Positions 23,932 to 34,744 of a stretch of DNA of 64,000 nucleotides are shown piece by piece (position 1 is the stretch's first letter; every line of letters begins with the position of its first letter). A program made the translations under genes and the position numbers. The notes under the pieces were generated by a model. It was not told the origin of the DNA. It saw nothing but the letters and a program-made list of their open reading frames with translations, and did not search any database. This DNA comes from Humulus lupulus. Its lineage: Eukaryota > Streptophyta > Magnoliopsida > Rosales > Cannabaceae. The stretch lies in NCBI RefSeq assembly GCF_963169125.1, contig NC_084793.1, positions 136,936,297-137,000,296 on the forward strand. The letters run 5' to 3'.

Positions 23932-25199
23932 TAAACTAACATTGAGGTTTTGTTTATCTTGATCTATTGAGGGTCTATCACATTGCTTAAAGGACTCATG
24001 ATGAATTTTGGGAATTATAAGTCTATATTTAACTTGGAGGATAAAAGACTTAAGAGAAATAAAGAGATTTCTATTTAAAAGTGATATTTCATTATCACTC
24101 TATGTGAGGAATGTTGGGGTAATGCTCCAAAGTTCAATCAGTTTACTTTGTTGATAATAATTAATTAATTTGGTCATCCTATCAAATAGGTGATTTGGAA
24201 ATCCACATTCTAAATTACTTTGGCTATATGTGTATAGAATGAATAAATCTAGACATGCTTGATGTCTAAAAATATTGTTTGTAAAATATTTGATTCAAGG
24301 AGTCAATTTAAAACATAAATGAGAGTTTTAGAAACAAAGAGGTTTCTAGAATTAATATTAATCTTGGATATTGAAATATAAAGTAATGGGGGTGTTGACT
24401 ATGGTCAATCAAACTCACTATTTTAATGATGTAACTATTTCAAACAAACTATAGCTAGCAACAAAGTTTGAATAAAACAATGAGAGAATGATTAAGTATG
24501 CATACATGAGAAAAAAAATTACTTAAATGGAATAATTTCTACTTCTCAAGGGATGGGACTTAGACTCCCTAAAGAGATTCACGGTTGATGGTAACCTATC
24601 TTAATACTAGCACCTAAACTAGTATTCGGTTCAATAGGTAATAATAAGTCAATCAAGTGAATAGTAGTAGTACTCAGAATTTTGTCCCATCTGAGATATG
24701 AAACTAGTGTGTTACCAAGATGAGGGTTAAAACCGAAAGGTTTTTTTAATAGAACTCAGTCTTGAAAAGACAAGTATTTTAGGGTAACAAAATATTGTAA
24801 GGGTTCTACCTATATATACCTAGGGGTGGTGCTTTCCCTCATGAGAATTGGGAGTCATTCTCAAGAAAAATCTATGAATGGAATGTGCACATGGCCATTA
24901 ACGGTGCGAAAGCAAGACATTGAGGTCTCAAGTGAACATAGCAAAGGTGTGTGTGTTATCACAAGTTTGTTATCAAGGGATAGTGGTTCAATGCTTCGAC
25001 AACCAAAATATCAACAAACTTTATGATAATTACGCCAAGGTAAAATTCAAGTTGAAAGACATTTTACTTTATGCACCAATGCAAAGGTTTCTATATAGAG
25101 TAATTATTTAATCAAGTGGGGGAATATTATATTTTAATATAATGTTTGATTGATTAAATAAATGTTACAAAAAGTGATTATTTAATCTAAGTGGGAGAA
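23932..25199 (+). other. Right half of the non-coding copia interior: stem-loops and doubled purine tract
   Basis: No gag or pol. Short hairpins are frequent: gtgata/tatcac (24081-24098), tagacat/atgtcta (24250-24268), aaatatt/aatattt (24270-24291), ttgac/gtcaa (24395-24408), aatactag/ctagtatt (24603-24626), aaaacc/ggtttt around a GAAA loop (24729-24744) and gtctt/aagac (24759-24771). At the end the purine tract occurs twice, 'caagtgggggaa' near 25113 and 'taagtgggagaa' at 25188, each followed by LTR-start-like sequence. Confidence 0.7.
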
Positions 25200-26181
25200 T
25201 GTTATATTATTTTTAAATAATATAATGTTAGATTAAATAATGTGACAAAATGTGATTTGTCACACAAATGTGATTTCTCACACCTTGTAACATATTATTG
25301 AGAGTTACAAAATTGGACACATGTGTGTGCCCAAATGTAGCATATTTTGGAGTTAGAAAATCAGTTACAAATTTGTAACTCCCAAATATTATCCAATAAT
25401 CTGTAGATTCAGAGTTATATATTTGTGTTTGAATTTCATAGGGTCATTATGTAATATGGTTGTTGGAGACATGTTTTTAACTCCCATTAGGTGTATGGAG
25501 GTTACAAAATAATGTGGGAAAATATTTGAGACATTTAGGAAAAACTATATTTGCGGTGGCTGAAATTGTATGTGGCGTGGCCACTAATTATCTATGGCCG
25601 CGGCCAGGGATGCTAACATCAAACTCCAACTTCTTTTTTCCTTCCATAACGGTTATAACACTTCATGTAACTCCCAAAACTCATTCTCAATTCCATAAAC
25701 ATCCAATTAAAATATTGTTAACAACCATGGGGGTTGGTGGAATTTGAAATTCAAAGAGTGTCTCAAAACTCTATTGAGCCTATTGCTCACTTGTAAGACA
25801 CACAGTTTTCTATCCACAAAGCACTTGGCTAGAAAATACACCATAGAGACTTGATAATTCTAGAGAGCTATTTCCTTGTGAGATCATTTAGTGCTTAGAG
25901 AATAGGAGAAATGAGTTATTTCCTTATGAACCTTGTTCAAGTTGGTGATCCCCGCTACTCTACACTTTGGTTGTGTGAGAGTTTGTGTTCGTTTTTTTTG
26001 TTCTTCTTGTTCTTATTTTACTTGTATTATTATTGTTTTGAATTTGTAATCTTCTTCTTCTACAACTTTTCTATTTACTTGTACTTTTATTTAATCAATC
26101 ATATTGTCCATTTGTATTTTCTTGCTCAGAGCTGTAATCTTGGTTTCTATATTTCCATTGAATATAGTATATTCTCTAACA
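25200..26181 (+). repeat. 3' LTR of the non-coding copia-type element
   Basis: 982 bp, same ends as the 5' LTR. The GC-rich block is reduced to one unit around 'ggccgcggccaggg' (25595-25610). It is followed by gacta, which matches the aacta left of the 5' LTR except for one base. Confidence 0.85.
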
Positions 26182-27670
26182 GACTAATTAATTTCTCTTT
26201 TATTTTTTGAATTGATACAATTGTTCTATATGCTATAGGAATGAATGGCTAATGTGAAATGGGCTCGTTAATTAGATTTGAACAAGTGATGAGTGAAAAT
26301 TCATCAGAAAATAGCAGGGTCATATCATTGTTAAGAAAAACAAATATCCAAATAAAAATAAATTATAGTGAGGATTACAATATTCTTTTATTGGTAAATT
26401 AATATTATTAGTATGGCACCCCTATTTGTTTGTCTGTGTAACTTGGCCAGCAATTAGTCTCCCATCCTTGGTTGTGGTGCTTCCTTTTCTGGTTGGCTAC
26501 ATCGCTCAATAGTTTCGAAATATGCCTTGATAAGTTCATGTCATCTTGTTGGCCCTTGGTTTCCATAATTTATGACGTTGGTAAATAATTTTTTTTTGAA
26601 GAAAATATTATTTTGGTTAGAATCGAAGTGCAGGGTTTGATGTAATTGAATTTATATGACAGGTTTATAGACTATATCAGTTGACAAGAGCAACCTATTT
26701 CATAGAGAAGTTGATGTTTGCCTTGAAAGATATTCCATTAGGATCCCCTCAAGTGATGCAAAGAAGTGGTACTTTGTTTTCTATGGTTGTAACCTTCCAT
26801 GTCCTTGGTTTGGTATGCCTCTAGTCATGGATGGCTATTCTTTTGAGGTTTTTTTCCATCAAGACCTATGGCAGAGAAGTACAAATTTTTAATGCTTAAT
26901 ACCGACAATAGACTTAAGATTCTATTGTCATTAGTTCTGTATAATATGTACACTTGTCTTCATTCATTATTCAAGTTTAATTTTGTTCTTGCTTCAATTT
27001 TTCTTCCTCCATAAAGACTAGCAATTTTTTACACAAGATTTGGGATTTTGTATTATATATTATATATTTGACAAGTTATGATCTTGTATGGTGAATATTT
27101 TCTTGTTATTTCTCTTTCTTGAAGTATAGTTTAAACAGAGATGGGGACGAGTACTTGTGGGGAATTGGACAGTACCGAGACAGGAGCGGGAGCAAGGAAT
27201 ATTCCCTACTTTCTCAGGCCCCGACGTACATCACTAGTTGCTAAACAAATTTTACTTTATAACTTTTAAAACAAAAAATAAAAATAGAAGATACCAAACA
27301 TGTTTTCTATTTTTTTATTTTTAAGAACAAAAAATAAAAGTAGTTACCAAACACTTTTTGTTTTTGAAAATTATAAAACAGAATTAGAAAAAGTATTTTT
27401 ATTTATGTGTTTAGAACAATAAAAAATAAAAGCTTTACCAAATGCAACCTAAGATTTTTAAAAATAAGCTTTCTGGGAAGTCACTTTTGTGAACATTTTT
27501 TACCAAGTAAATATTATTTTTTTAACCTAATTTTTCTCATGGCCCTTATTAACATAAACTAATATGGGCCTAAGAAAATTTAGACCAAAATAATAAGCCA
27601 ATTGGATTTTATGCGTAGCCAAAGTTTCAACAAAGTTTTTAACTGGACAGTTTCATTTAGTACTTTTTGG
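26182..27670. other. Spacer with one exon-like open stretch
   Basis: Mostly AT-rich. 26671-26892 is open without a start Met and follows splice-like 'tatatcag'. It reads VDKSNLFHREVDVC, then IPSSDAKKWYFVFYGC. The WYF context recalls plant NAC domains, but the rest does not fit, so I give no function. A G-rich tract 'gagatggggacgag...gggagcaagg' lies at 27140-27195. From 27240 to 27450 poly-A/T words with 'ttaccaaac' recur, as in decayed hAT MITEs. Confidence 0.35.
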
Positions 27671-28776
27671 TAGGGGTGCACATGGGACCCGCAAAACCCA
27701 AACACCTGCAAAACCTGCCCGACCCGAACCCCGAGAACCCATTTTTCAAAAAACCCGTCAAATTCGGGTTTAACCCGACCCAAACCCGAAACATATCGGG
27801 TCGGGTTCGTGTTTAAAAATTGTACACCTTCGGGTTCGGGTGTAACCCGAAACCCGACCGAAAATTTAAAAAAAAAAAAATAATACTAAATAAAATCTGA
27901 AACTAAACCCTAAAGCTAAACAACTCTAACATGCACGGCCCGACCCCGACCCTTTTTTTTCTTCTTCTCTTTCATTCAAGCTTCAGCAGCCTCCTCAAGC
28001 ATGGCCCGACCCTTTTTTTTCTTCTTCTCTTTCATTCAGGCTTCAACAGCCTCCTTAAGCACGGCCACCGAGTGCCGACCCACCGAGAGCCTCCCTCACC
28101 CTCAGCACTCACGCAACGGCACCACCAGATCGCCTCCCTCCCTCCCTCTCCCTCACTCACGCGGCAGCGGCACGCCTCGCCTCGGCAGCCAGCTTGCCTC
28201 CGGTCAATACATAGTATCATACGAGAAAAGTTGGAGTCTAGGAACTCTTAGACTAGTCAGTGGTTGTTCATTTTTTTTTTTTTGTATGAACTAGTTATCA
28301 AGAATTTGGAGTTGAAATTTTATTTTTTATGTTGTTAATTAGTTATTAGATCGACAAGGACGCAGTTGCTAAATGGGTATTGTCGTTTCAAGCTCACCCA
28401 AGTGATAAAGCTGACATAAACAATGGTATAACTATGGGTTCACCTAATGAGAAATATGCCATCAATTGTTAATTTTCAAGTACTATAGAAATGTTAACTC
28501 TTATTGCTTGGACGAATGAACTGTCTTTGAATCCCGTTTCTTATTCCATTTTAGATGCTTTGTTTATTGTGGGGTATTTTTGAAAAAAATGACATTTTTG
28601 CAAATTTGAGCTTTTCGGCCCAAAACACAAATGGCCCAGCCAACCCGAAATGAAACCCGAACCCGAACCCGAGTGAAACCCGAAACCCGAAAATTTCATA
28701 TCGGTTTCGGTACCATTTTTCTCAACCCGAACCCGATGAACCCAAAACCCGAAAATCCGACTCGTGTGCACCCCTA
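27671..28776. mobile_element. hAT-type MITE, 1106 bp, with exact 8-bp target duplication
   Basis: The ends are taggggtgcac and gtgcacccct(a), inverted copies. The flanks are the identical octamer ctttttgg (27663-27670 and 28777-28784). Terminal TAGGGGTG-type repeats with an 8-bp duplication identify the hAT superfamily. No transposase is present. The outer parts are rich in acccgaaccc words. The centre (27930-28250) has a different, GC-rich composition and includes a 60-bp tandem duplication (unit starts 27951 and 28011). Confidence 0.9.
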
Positions 28777-28784
28777 CTTTTTGG

Positions 28785-29585
28785 AAATAGTTTTCACTAA
28801 GTAAAAATGAGTATTTTTGTATAAAAATGGACAAGGAAATTTTTGGTATATCCAAGATTGATTATGAAAAAGATGGGAGCTTTTAGTGATAAGGTTTTTT
28901 TAAATATAACTTTCCAAAGTTAGGAAATTATCACAAAACTTGATTGTTTTATACTCAATAGAAAATGAGGATTTTTCTAGAAAAGTTCAATTTTTTTGTT
29001 TATTTTAATCTTAATAATTATGGACTTAAATTATATACACTAAATAATTATTAGGATTAATTTGGATGTAAGAAATAATATTTTTAAAATTAATGAATTT
29101 TATCTAAAAGAAAATAAAAATGGTCCAAAGTCCTAATTTTTAAGAAATTAAGAATAATTACCTCTTTAATCAAATTAATATTCTCTTAAACTTTTAAAAA
29201 TAAATTTAATTATAATAATCTTTGTAATTATTTTCTCAATCGAATAAATTTAACTTATTTCTCAAAGGGCTACAAATTAATAACTTCTACAAAAATTAAT
29301 AAGTTCTTTTTAAATTATCAAATAAAAGGGCAATTTTGTAAAGTAAAATGTTTCTAAGTTATTTTAATCTGGCTAGATCTAATAGTGGGAATGGATTGAG
29401 AAAATACACTTAAAGGCCAAATTTTAATAAATAGGCCTTGGTTTGGAATTTTCTGGGAACATAGAATACTATTTTGCGGTTTAAATCGGGCAAGGACTTT
29501 ATACCCTTACTAGGTATTCTACAATGACCTTAATGCCCAAAGTAGTTTAATCTATTATAAATGACATAATTAATTCGAGTATAAT
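28785..29585 (+). other. AT-rich DNA, probably the left part of a large LTR
   Basis: No gene seen. Both the hAT MITE on the left and the solo LTR on the right are inserted here. With both removed, 27470-29590 would join 31958-33224, and this could be one LTR of about 2.2 kb ending at 33224. I cannot fix its 5' end. Confidence 0.35.
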
Positions 29586-29994
29586 GTATGTGTGGATGCC
29601 GAAAATCCACCAAATAAGAAAAACACACAAAAGAAGTTTCTAGTCCCTTAAAGAAGTAAATAGCTAAGGGGCACCAAGGGCGCCAAGTACGCAATGAAGG
29701 CAGAAGGTAATTATAGGCCATCGAAGTGTTAGACACTCGCAGAGCTCTAGGCCTCATGAGGTCATTCCAGGCCTCCAAGCTGCATCACCTTGTTAGACGT
29801 GTTTGTCATGCACACATGGCCCTTATCCGTGCCCCTCGAAGTTAAGGCCCCAGCCTCGCGAACACCACTCCAGCAGCACCCCGCGCATGCCAACACCTCA
29901 TGCGCCTAGCCTTGCCCCGAGGTGTCCCACACCAAGGACCTCACGCCAAGAAGACATTTCGCACCTAGGATGTATCCCATGTCTCATCAAGGCA

Positions 29995-31375
29995 TGCGCC
30001 TCGCGCCCCGCGCGCACCAGGGGCCTCGCGCCCATGCGCCTCACGCCCCGCGCGCACCAGGGGCCTCGCGACCGCGCGCATCAGGGGCCTCGCGCCCGCG
30101 CGCCCCGCGCGCACCAAGGGCCTCGCGCCCGCGCGCCCATGCGCCTCGCGCCCCGCGCGCACCAGGGGTCTCGCGCCCGCGCATGCGCCTCGCGCCCCGC
30201 GCGCACCAGGGGCCTCGCGCCCATGCGCCTCGCGCCCCACGCGCATCAGGGGCCTCGCGCCCCGCGCGCCCATGCGCCTCGCGCGCCCATGCGCCTCGCG
30301 CCCGCGCGCATCAGGGGCCTCGCGCCCGCGCGCCCATGCGCCTCGCGCCCCGTTCGCACCAAGGGCCTCGCGCCCCGCGCGCACCAAGGGCCTCGCGCCC
30401 GCGCGCCCATGCGCCTCGCGCCCCGCGCGCACCAGGGGTCTCGCGCCCGCGCATGCGCCTCGCGCCCCGCGCGCACCAGGGGCCTCGCGCCCCGCGCGCC
30501 CATGCGCCTCGCGCCCCGCGCGCCCATGCGCCTCGCGCCCTGCGCGCACCAGGGGCTCGCAATGAGGTATGGCCTTGCCCATGGCCTCTCCCATGGCCTC
30601 TCCCATGGCCTCGACCATGGCCTTTCCCATGGCCTCCTCCATGGCCTCGGCCCCATGGCCTCCTCCATGGCCTCGCCCCCATGGCCTCCTCCATGGCCTC
30701 GCCCCCATGGCCTCCTCCATGGCCTCGCCCCCATGGCCTCCTCCATGGCCTCGCCCATGGCCTCTCCCTCGCGCCCCGTTCGCACCAGGGGCCTCGCGCC
30801 CCGCGCGCACCAAGGGCCTCGCGCCCGCGCGCCCATGCGCCTCGCGCCCCGCGCGCACCAGGGGTCTCGCGCCCGCGCATGCGCCTCGCGCCCCGCGCGC
30901 ACCAGGGGCCTCGCGCCCCACGCGCACCAGGGGCCTCGCGCCCCGCGCGCCCATGCGCCTCGCGCCCCGCGCGCCCATGCGCCTCGCGCCCCGCGCGCCC
31001 ATGCGCCTTGCGCCCCGCGCGCCCATGCGCCTCGCGCCCTGCGCGCACCAGGGGCTCGCAATGAGGTATGGCCTTGCCCATGGCCTCTCCCATGGCCTCG
31101 ACCATGGCCTCGTCCATGGCCTCCTCCATGGCCTCGCCCATGGCCTCCTCCATGGCCTCGGCCCCATGGCCTCCTCCATGGCCTCGCCCCCATGGCCTCC
31201 TCCATGGCCTCGCCCCCATGGCCTCCTCCATGGCCTCGCCCATGGCCTCCTCCATGGCCTCGCCCCCATGGCCTCCTCCATGGCCTCGCCCATGGCCTCG
31301 CCCATGGCCTCTCCCATGGCCTCGCCCATGGCCTCTCCCATGGCCTCGCCCATGGCCTCGCCCATGGCCTTGGAG
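29995..31375. repeat. GC-rich minisatellite inside the solo LTR, A-B-A-B layout
   Basis: Type A (29995-30555 and 30771-31055) is built from words such as 'gcgcctcgcgccccgcgcgc' and 'accaggggcctcgcgccc'. Type B (30565-30770 and 31064-31375) is built from 'ccatggcctc' units of about 12-15 bases. The junction 'gctcgcaatgaggtatgg' occurs twice, 499 bp apart, showing a higher-order duplication. The repeats lack stop codons, so long frames of up to 551 codons exist on both strands. They are low-complexity Ala/Arg/Pro-rich and are not genes. Confidence 0.95.
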
Positions 31376-31747
31376 GTGAGAATACTCACAAAGGGCAAGG
31401 TACATGCATGAATATGGAATGTGCCTACAAACCTAAAGAAGTCAGAGTACGGATATAGTACCCTTACCAGACAAGTAGTGGGAATTCCAGGAGTGGTTAT
31501 GCAAGAAAAGGAGTTATGGTCCGTACGTCTACGGCCATGGGTCAGAGCCGACACCACTACCTCCTGCGCCACTACGCCTGCCACCACGCATTAGACATGG
31601 GTACCGACAAGTAGTGGAGACATCCTCCTGACACCTGCTTCTGTACGGGGTGTACGACCACAACCTCTGAAGCCACTCCCCTGACACAGTACGTATGTAC
31701 CACTTGGTCCCCTGGACCACTATGTATCTAAGGCCATTAGAGCCTAC

Positions 31748-31755
31748 TATAAAAG
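31748..31755 (+). promoter_or_regulatory. TATA box of the solo LTR
   Basis: 'ctactataaaaggaaccc' lies about 205 bases before the LTR end, the expected place for the U3/R boundary. Confidence 0.6.
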
Positions 31756-31957
31756 GAACCCTAAGACCACCTGAAAGGGGGTTGGAAAATTCATTGTAAG
31801 GAGAGGCTATTGAGAAATATACCAGGACTTGCTCCATCATTTATCTGTGTTTACTTTTCCTTAAAGTTTATTCTTAGTTCTTATATAAACATCACCTGAC
31901 TTACCTTTGAGTTTTCCGATCTAATTTCGTTGACGAGATTTCACCGTCAACAGTATG

Positions 31958-33224
31958 CTACTACAATATTGGCTAAATGGGACAAGATTGTCCGTGGAAG
32001 GATTTTGCCCGCATGCTGCTAAGGACGACTAGTAAGTAAACTTTTTATTTACATGAATACAACATGAAATTAAATAGTATATTGTCTGCTTTAAATATGA
32101 ATTTTACACTAGTGATAGATGACTCATTTAGATTCAATGACTAGGTGATGCTTATGCTTCACTTGGATAGTTTATGTTCTAGTTCATGTTCGTGACATTT
32201 GGCCAGGAGATAAGTATGCTAGTATAACTTAGGAGTCTCGATGATCCTAGCGGATGCTTATGCTCAATTTGAGATATTTTACAGTCCAGTTCAAGTCCGT
32301 GAGATTTGTCCAGGAGATAAGTATGCTGGTAAAATTTAGGAGTCTCGATGATCCTAGGGGGTGCTTACGCTCCATTTGATATATTTTATGGTACAGTTCA
32401 AGTCTGTGACATTGATTACTATTAGTCCAGTTCTCTACCGTGACATTTGTCAAGGAGATACGTATGCTGGTAAAACCTAGGAGTCTCGATGAGCCAGTGT
32501 GATTTCACCTACCCCTGTGTTAGTATTAATGTCCTTGGTAAATCATTGGTTACCCTCGAGAGGGATTTATGGCTAGGATACTAGTGCTGAGACTCAGGTC
32601 TCCACTATTGATTGGATTTATGTTATTGTGGATATCTTTGGCAACTCCCATATTGGTTTCTAGGGTTAATAATATTTATTCTATATTTGTTATCTGGACT
32701 GGTTTTCTATAAGATTGTGTTTAATCATGTTTAAGCTATATGGGATAGTTTGATATTTCCAGGATGTTTAGGCATTCTTTAATTGTTTGTTTAGGGCCTG
32801 GATTTATTTGGAACCCTAAGGCTGGTAAGTTATCTGAAGATCGTCCAATGACTTGGTCATTGATCTTTTATATTCAATTATGCTTTTATGTTGTAAGATT
32901 GATCTGACTAAGCGTTATCTATTACCTAGTTGTTTCTTGTGTAGGGAAGAGCAAGGACAAACTGGCATAGTGTGTGCTAGAGTCTCCTTGCAAGATGTAA
33001 ATGTGGCCCGACCTTGGGGAGAAATGTTCTTTTGAAATACTGTTTATTTTAAGTTTAAAACTCTTTTGGCTCACGTCAAGACTTTAAAGCTTGTTTCTAA
33101 ATAATTTTAGTGTGTGCATTCATTTCTTTTAAAAGGTTTTTTTAAATGGATTTTTGAGACTCTAAATTAATGAAAATCATTTATATTCTGCAATGTTTTG
33201 TGTTGGTATTTTTGGGTCGTTACA
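31958..33224 (+). mobile_element. 3' part of the LTR of copia element F, with internal ~110-140 bp repeats
   Basis: The end 'gggtcgttaca' is followed at once by 'gtatcaagagcc', a decayed initiator-Met primer site, and 50 bases later by a copia gag. Within it 'caggagataagtatgct' recurs near 32204, 32311 and 32452 together with 'aggagtctcgatga', making about three diverged tandem units. The TGTAACG/CGTTACA form of the end is more usual in Ty3 LTRs, so assignment to the same element as the gag is inferred from adjacency. Confidence 0.6.
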
Positions 33225-33273
33225 GTATCAAGAGCCAAGGTTAGTTGGCGTTAGTTTTCTTGTGTGTTGAAAA

Positions 33274-34069
33274 ATGGAACAAGTTGATGGAATGATAAAA
33301 TTGAACTAATCAAATTATTCCACTTGGAAGCAATTGATGGAAGATTTGCTCTATTGTAAAGAATTATATAAGCCTATTAAAGTTAATGAGAATCTGTCTA
33401 AGATAGATGATGAGGAATGGGAGGTTCAACACAGAAAAGACATTTCTTATATTAGATGATGGATGTATATAAATATGCATGATCATATATCTGATCAAAC
33501 CAAAGCTGATATTGTTTGGAAAAAGCTAGAAAATCTTTTTTGCAAAAAGAACAGCTAGCAATAAAATCTCTCTACTTAGAAGACTTGTTAATTTGAAGTA
33601 TAGATATGGTGGTAGTATGGTTGAGCATACAAGTCAACTTCAGAGTCTTGCGAACCAGTTAGTTGCCATGAAAATGAATATGGAAGATGAGGTGCAAGCA
33701 TCATTACTTCTCAGCTCTTTACTTGAAAGTTGGGATACTTTAGTGATAACGATTTCTAATTCCGAGCCAAGTGGGACTTTGACCATGGACATAGTTAAAG
33801 ACAATTTTCTTAATGAAAAGGCCAGAAGGAAAGCACAAGGTGAATCTTCTTCTAGGGCACTTGTGATTGAAAAACAAGAAAGGTGGGGAAGGAGTAAGAG
33901 TAGAAATCCTCATGGTTATAGAGGAAGATCCAAGTCTCGAAAAGGTACCAAGTGTTTTCATTGTAACAAACCAGGCCACATAATGAGGGATTGTAGAATA
34001 TGGAAAAGGGAACAAAATGAAGGGAAACAAAATGAGAAAGAGACTAATACAGTTTGTACTAATGGTGAT
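33274..34069 (+). pseudogene. gag: copia gag, broken and truncated
   Basis: Starts MEQVDGMIKLN and continues NYSTWKQLMEDLLYCKELYK, the N-terminal plant copia gag block. It then has LVNLKYRYGGSMVEHTSQLQ, LLSSLLESWDTLVITISNSE and a zinc knuckle CFHCNKPGHIMRDC (C-x2-C-x4-H-x4-C, 33953-33994). Stops at 33307 and 33460 and a frame change near 33565 break it. It ends where the LTR of Tat element D begins (34070), so protease, integrase and RT are missing from the window. The leader is only about 50 bases after the LTR, as usual in copia. Confidence 0.8.
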
Positions 34070-34744
34070 TGTTTAACCCAAAATTGGACATGATGACGTG
34101 ACGTATGAAGGGGATATGTGGCAGTAGAAAGGATTAAAATTCCCAAGAGCTGGTTGAGATGAATAGGTTGCTCAAGTATGCTCCATCAGCATCAAGGAAG
34201 TCATATGCCTTGTAGAGATTGAAGTTAAACAAAGCTTTTTGCTCGAATAGGAAGAAGTTGGTCAAAGACACAATAACCTCATAAAGTTGCTCGAATCAAG
34301 AATCGCTCGAAGGAGGATTTATTCATACAGAAGGGTCTGAATTTCACGAGATATATATGTAATCGACATTCAAATGCATCTTTTGTTTATTTTGAATATG
34401 TCATCAGTTTAACAATCCCACACTACACGTGTACGTCCCATGGCCCACTAAGAGACTCTATAAATAGAGATCTCTCACAGTCATTATTTTCTATGCACAC
34501 TTTACATACAAAGTCTCTATCTAATATGTATTCTCTCTTAGGTTTATGAAACTCAGTTGAACCTTGTTCTTTTTGATCTCATGCATTATTGATTAATAAA
34601 AGTGCAAGTGGACGTAGGTCATTACCAATTCTTGGGGCCGAACCACTATAAATTCATTATGTCGTTGTACTTGAGTTTAGCTCTTTAAATTACTTACTGT
34701 CATTCAATTTGACTCGGTGTTGTTGACCAAAATGTTCGTCAACA
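34070..34744 (+). repeat. LTR of Tat element D
   Basis: 675 bp from 'tgtttaacccaaaattgg' to 'ttcgtcaaca'. The start aligns with the LTR starts of A (tgtttacccaaa) and B (tgttatccccaaa). It has TATA at 34459, the conserved 'ttggggccgaaccactataa' at about 34632, and the primer site directly behind. It is inserted in the copia gag. The left flank is gtgat; the right end of the element is not in the window. Confidence 0.8.

Larger units (their letters stand above)
10224..26181 (+). mobile_element. Non-coding copia-type LTR element, split by Tat element A
   Basis: Two LTRs, 10224-11250 and 25200-26181, begin 'tgttatattatttttaaata' and end 'ttctctaaca'. The flanking 5 bp are aacta on the left and gacta on the right, a target duplication with one change. 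After the 5' LTR 'atcaaaagct' could be a decayed initiator-Met primer site, and a purine tract 'taagtgggagaa' (25188-25199) precedes the 3' LTR. Removing nested element A leaves about 2.46 kb of interior without gag or pol, so the element is non-autonomous, of the large LARD type. Copia affinity is inferred from the LTR ends and the purine tract. Confidence 0.85.
29591..31952 (+). mobile_element. Solo LTR (2.36 kb) with perfect 5-bp target duplication
   Basis: Begins 'tgtggatgccgaaaatcc' and ends 'tttcaccgtcaaca'. Both flanks are gtatg (29586-29590 and 31953-31957). No internal region remains, so it arose by recombination between two LTRs. A TATA box lies at 31748 and the expected 3' part follows. 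The ending is like that of Tat-type LTRs (…gtcaaca), but the family is not certain. Confidence 0.85.

Noticed and set aside
10224..26181. Reading the outer copia-type LTRs as those of element A
   Set aside because: Element A has its own LTRs at 12439 and 23347 with a separate near-perfect target duplication, so two nested elements are required.
26671..26892. NAC-domain exon
   Set aside because: Only a short SSDAKKWYF-like context fits; the rest of the domain is missing and the frame ends quickly, so no function is assigned.
29803..31587. Open frames of 551 and 540 codons on opposite strands, plus several of 280-380
   Set aside because: They lie wholly in the GC-rich minisatellite, consist of Ala/Arg/Pro or Met-Ala-Ser repeats, are open on both strands, and match the repeat periods, not a protein family.
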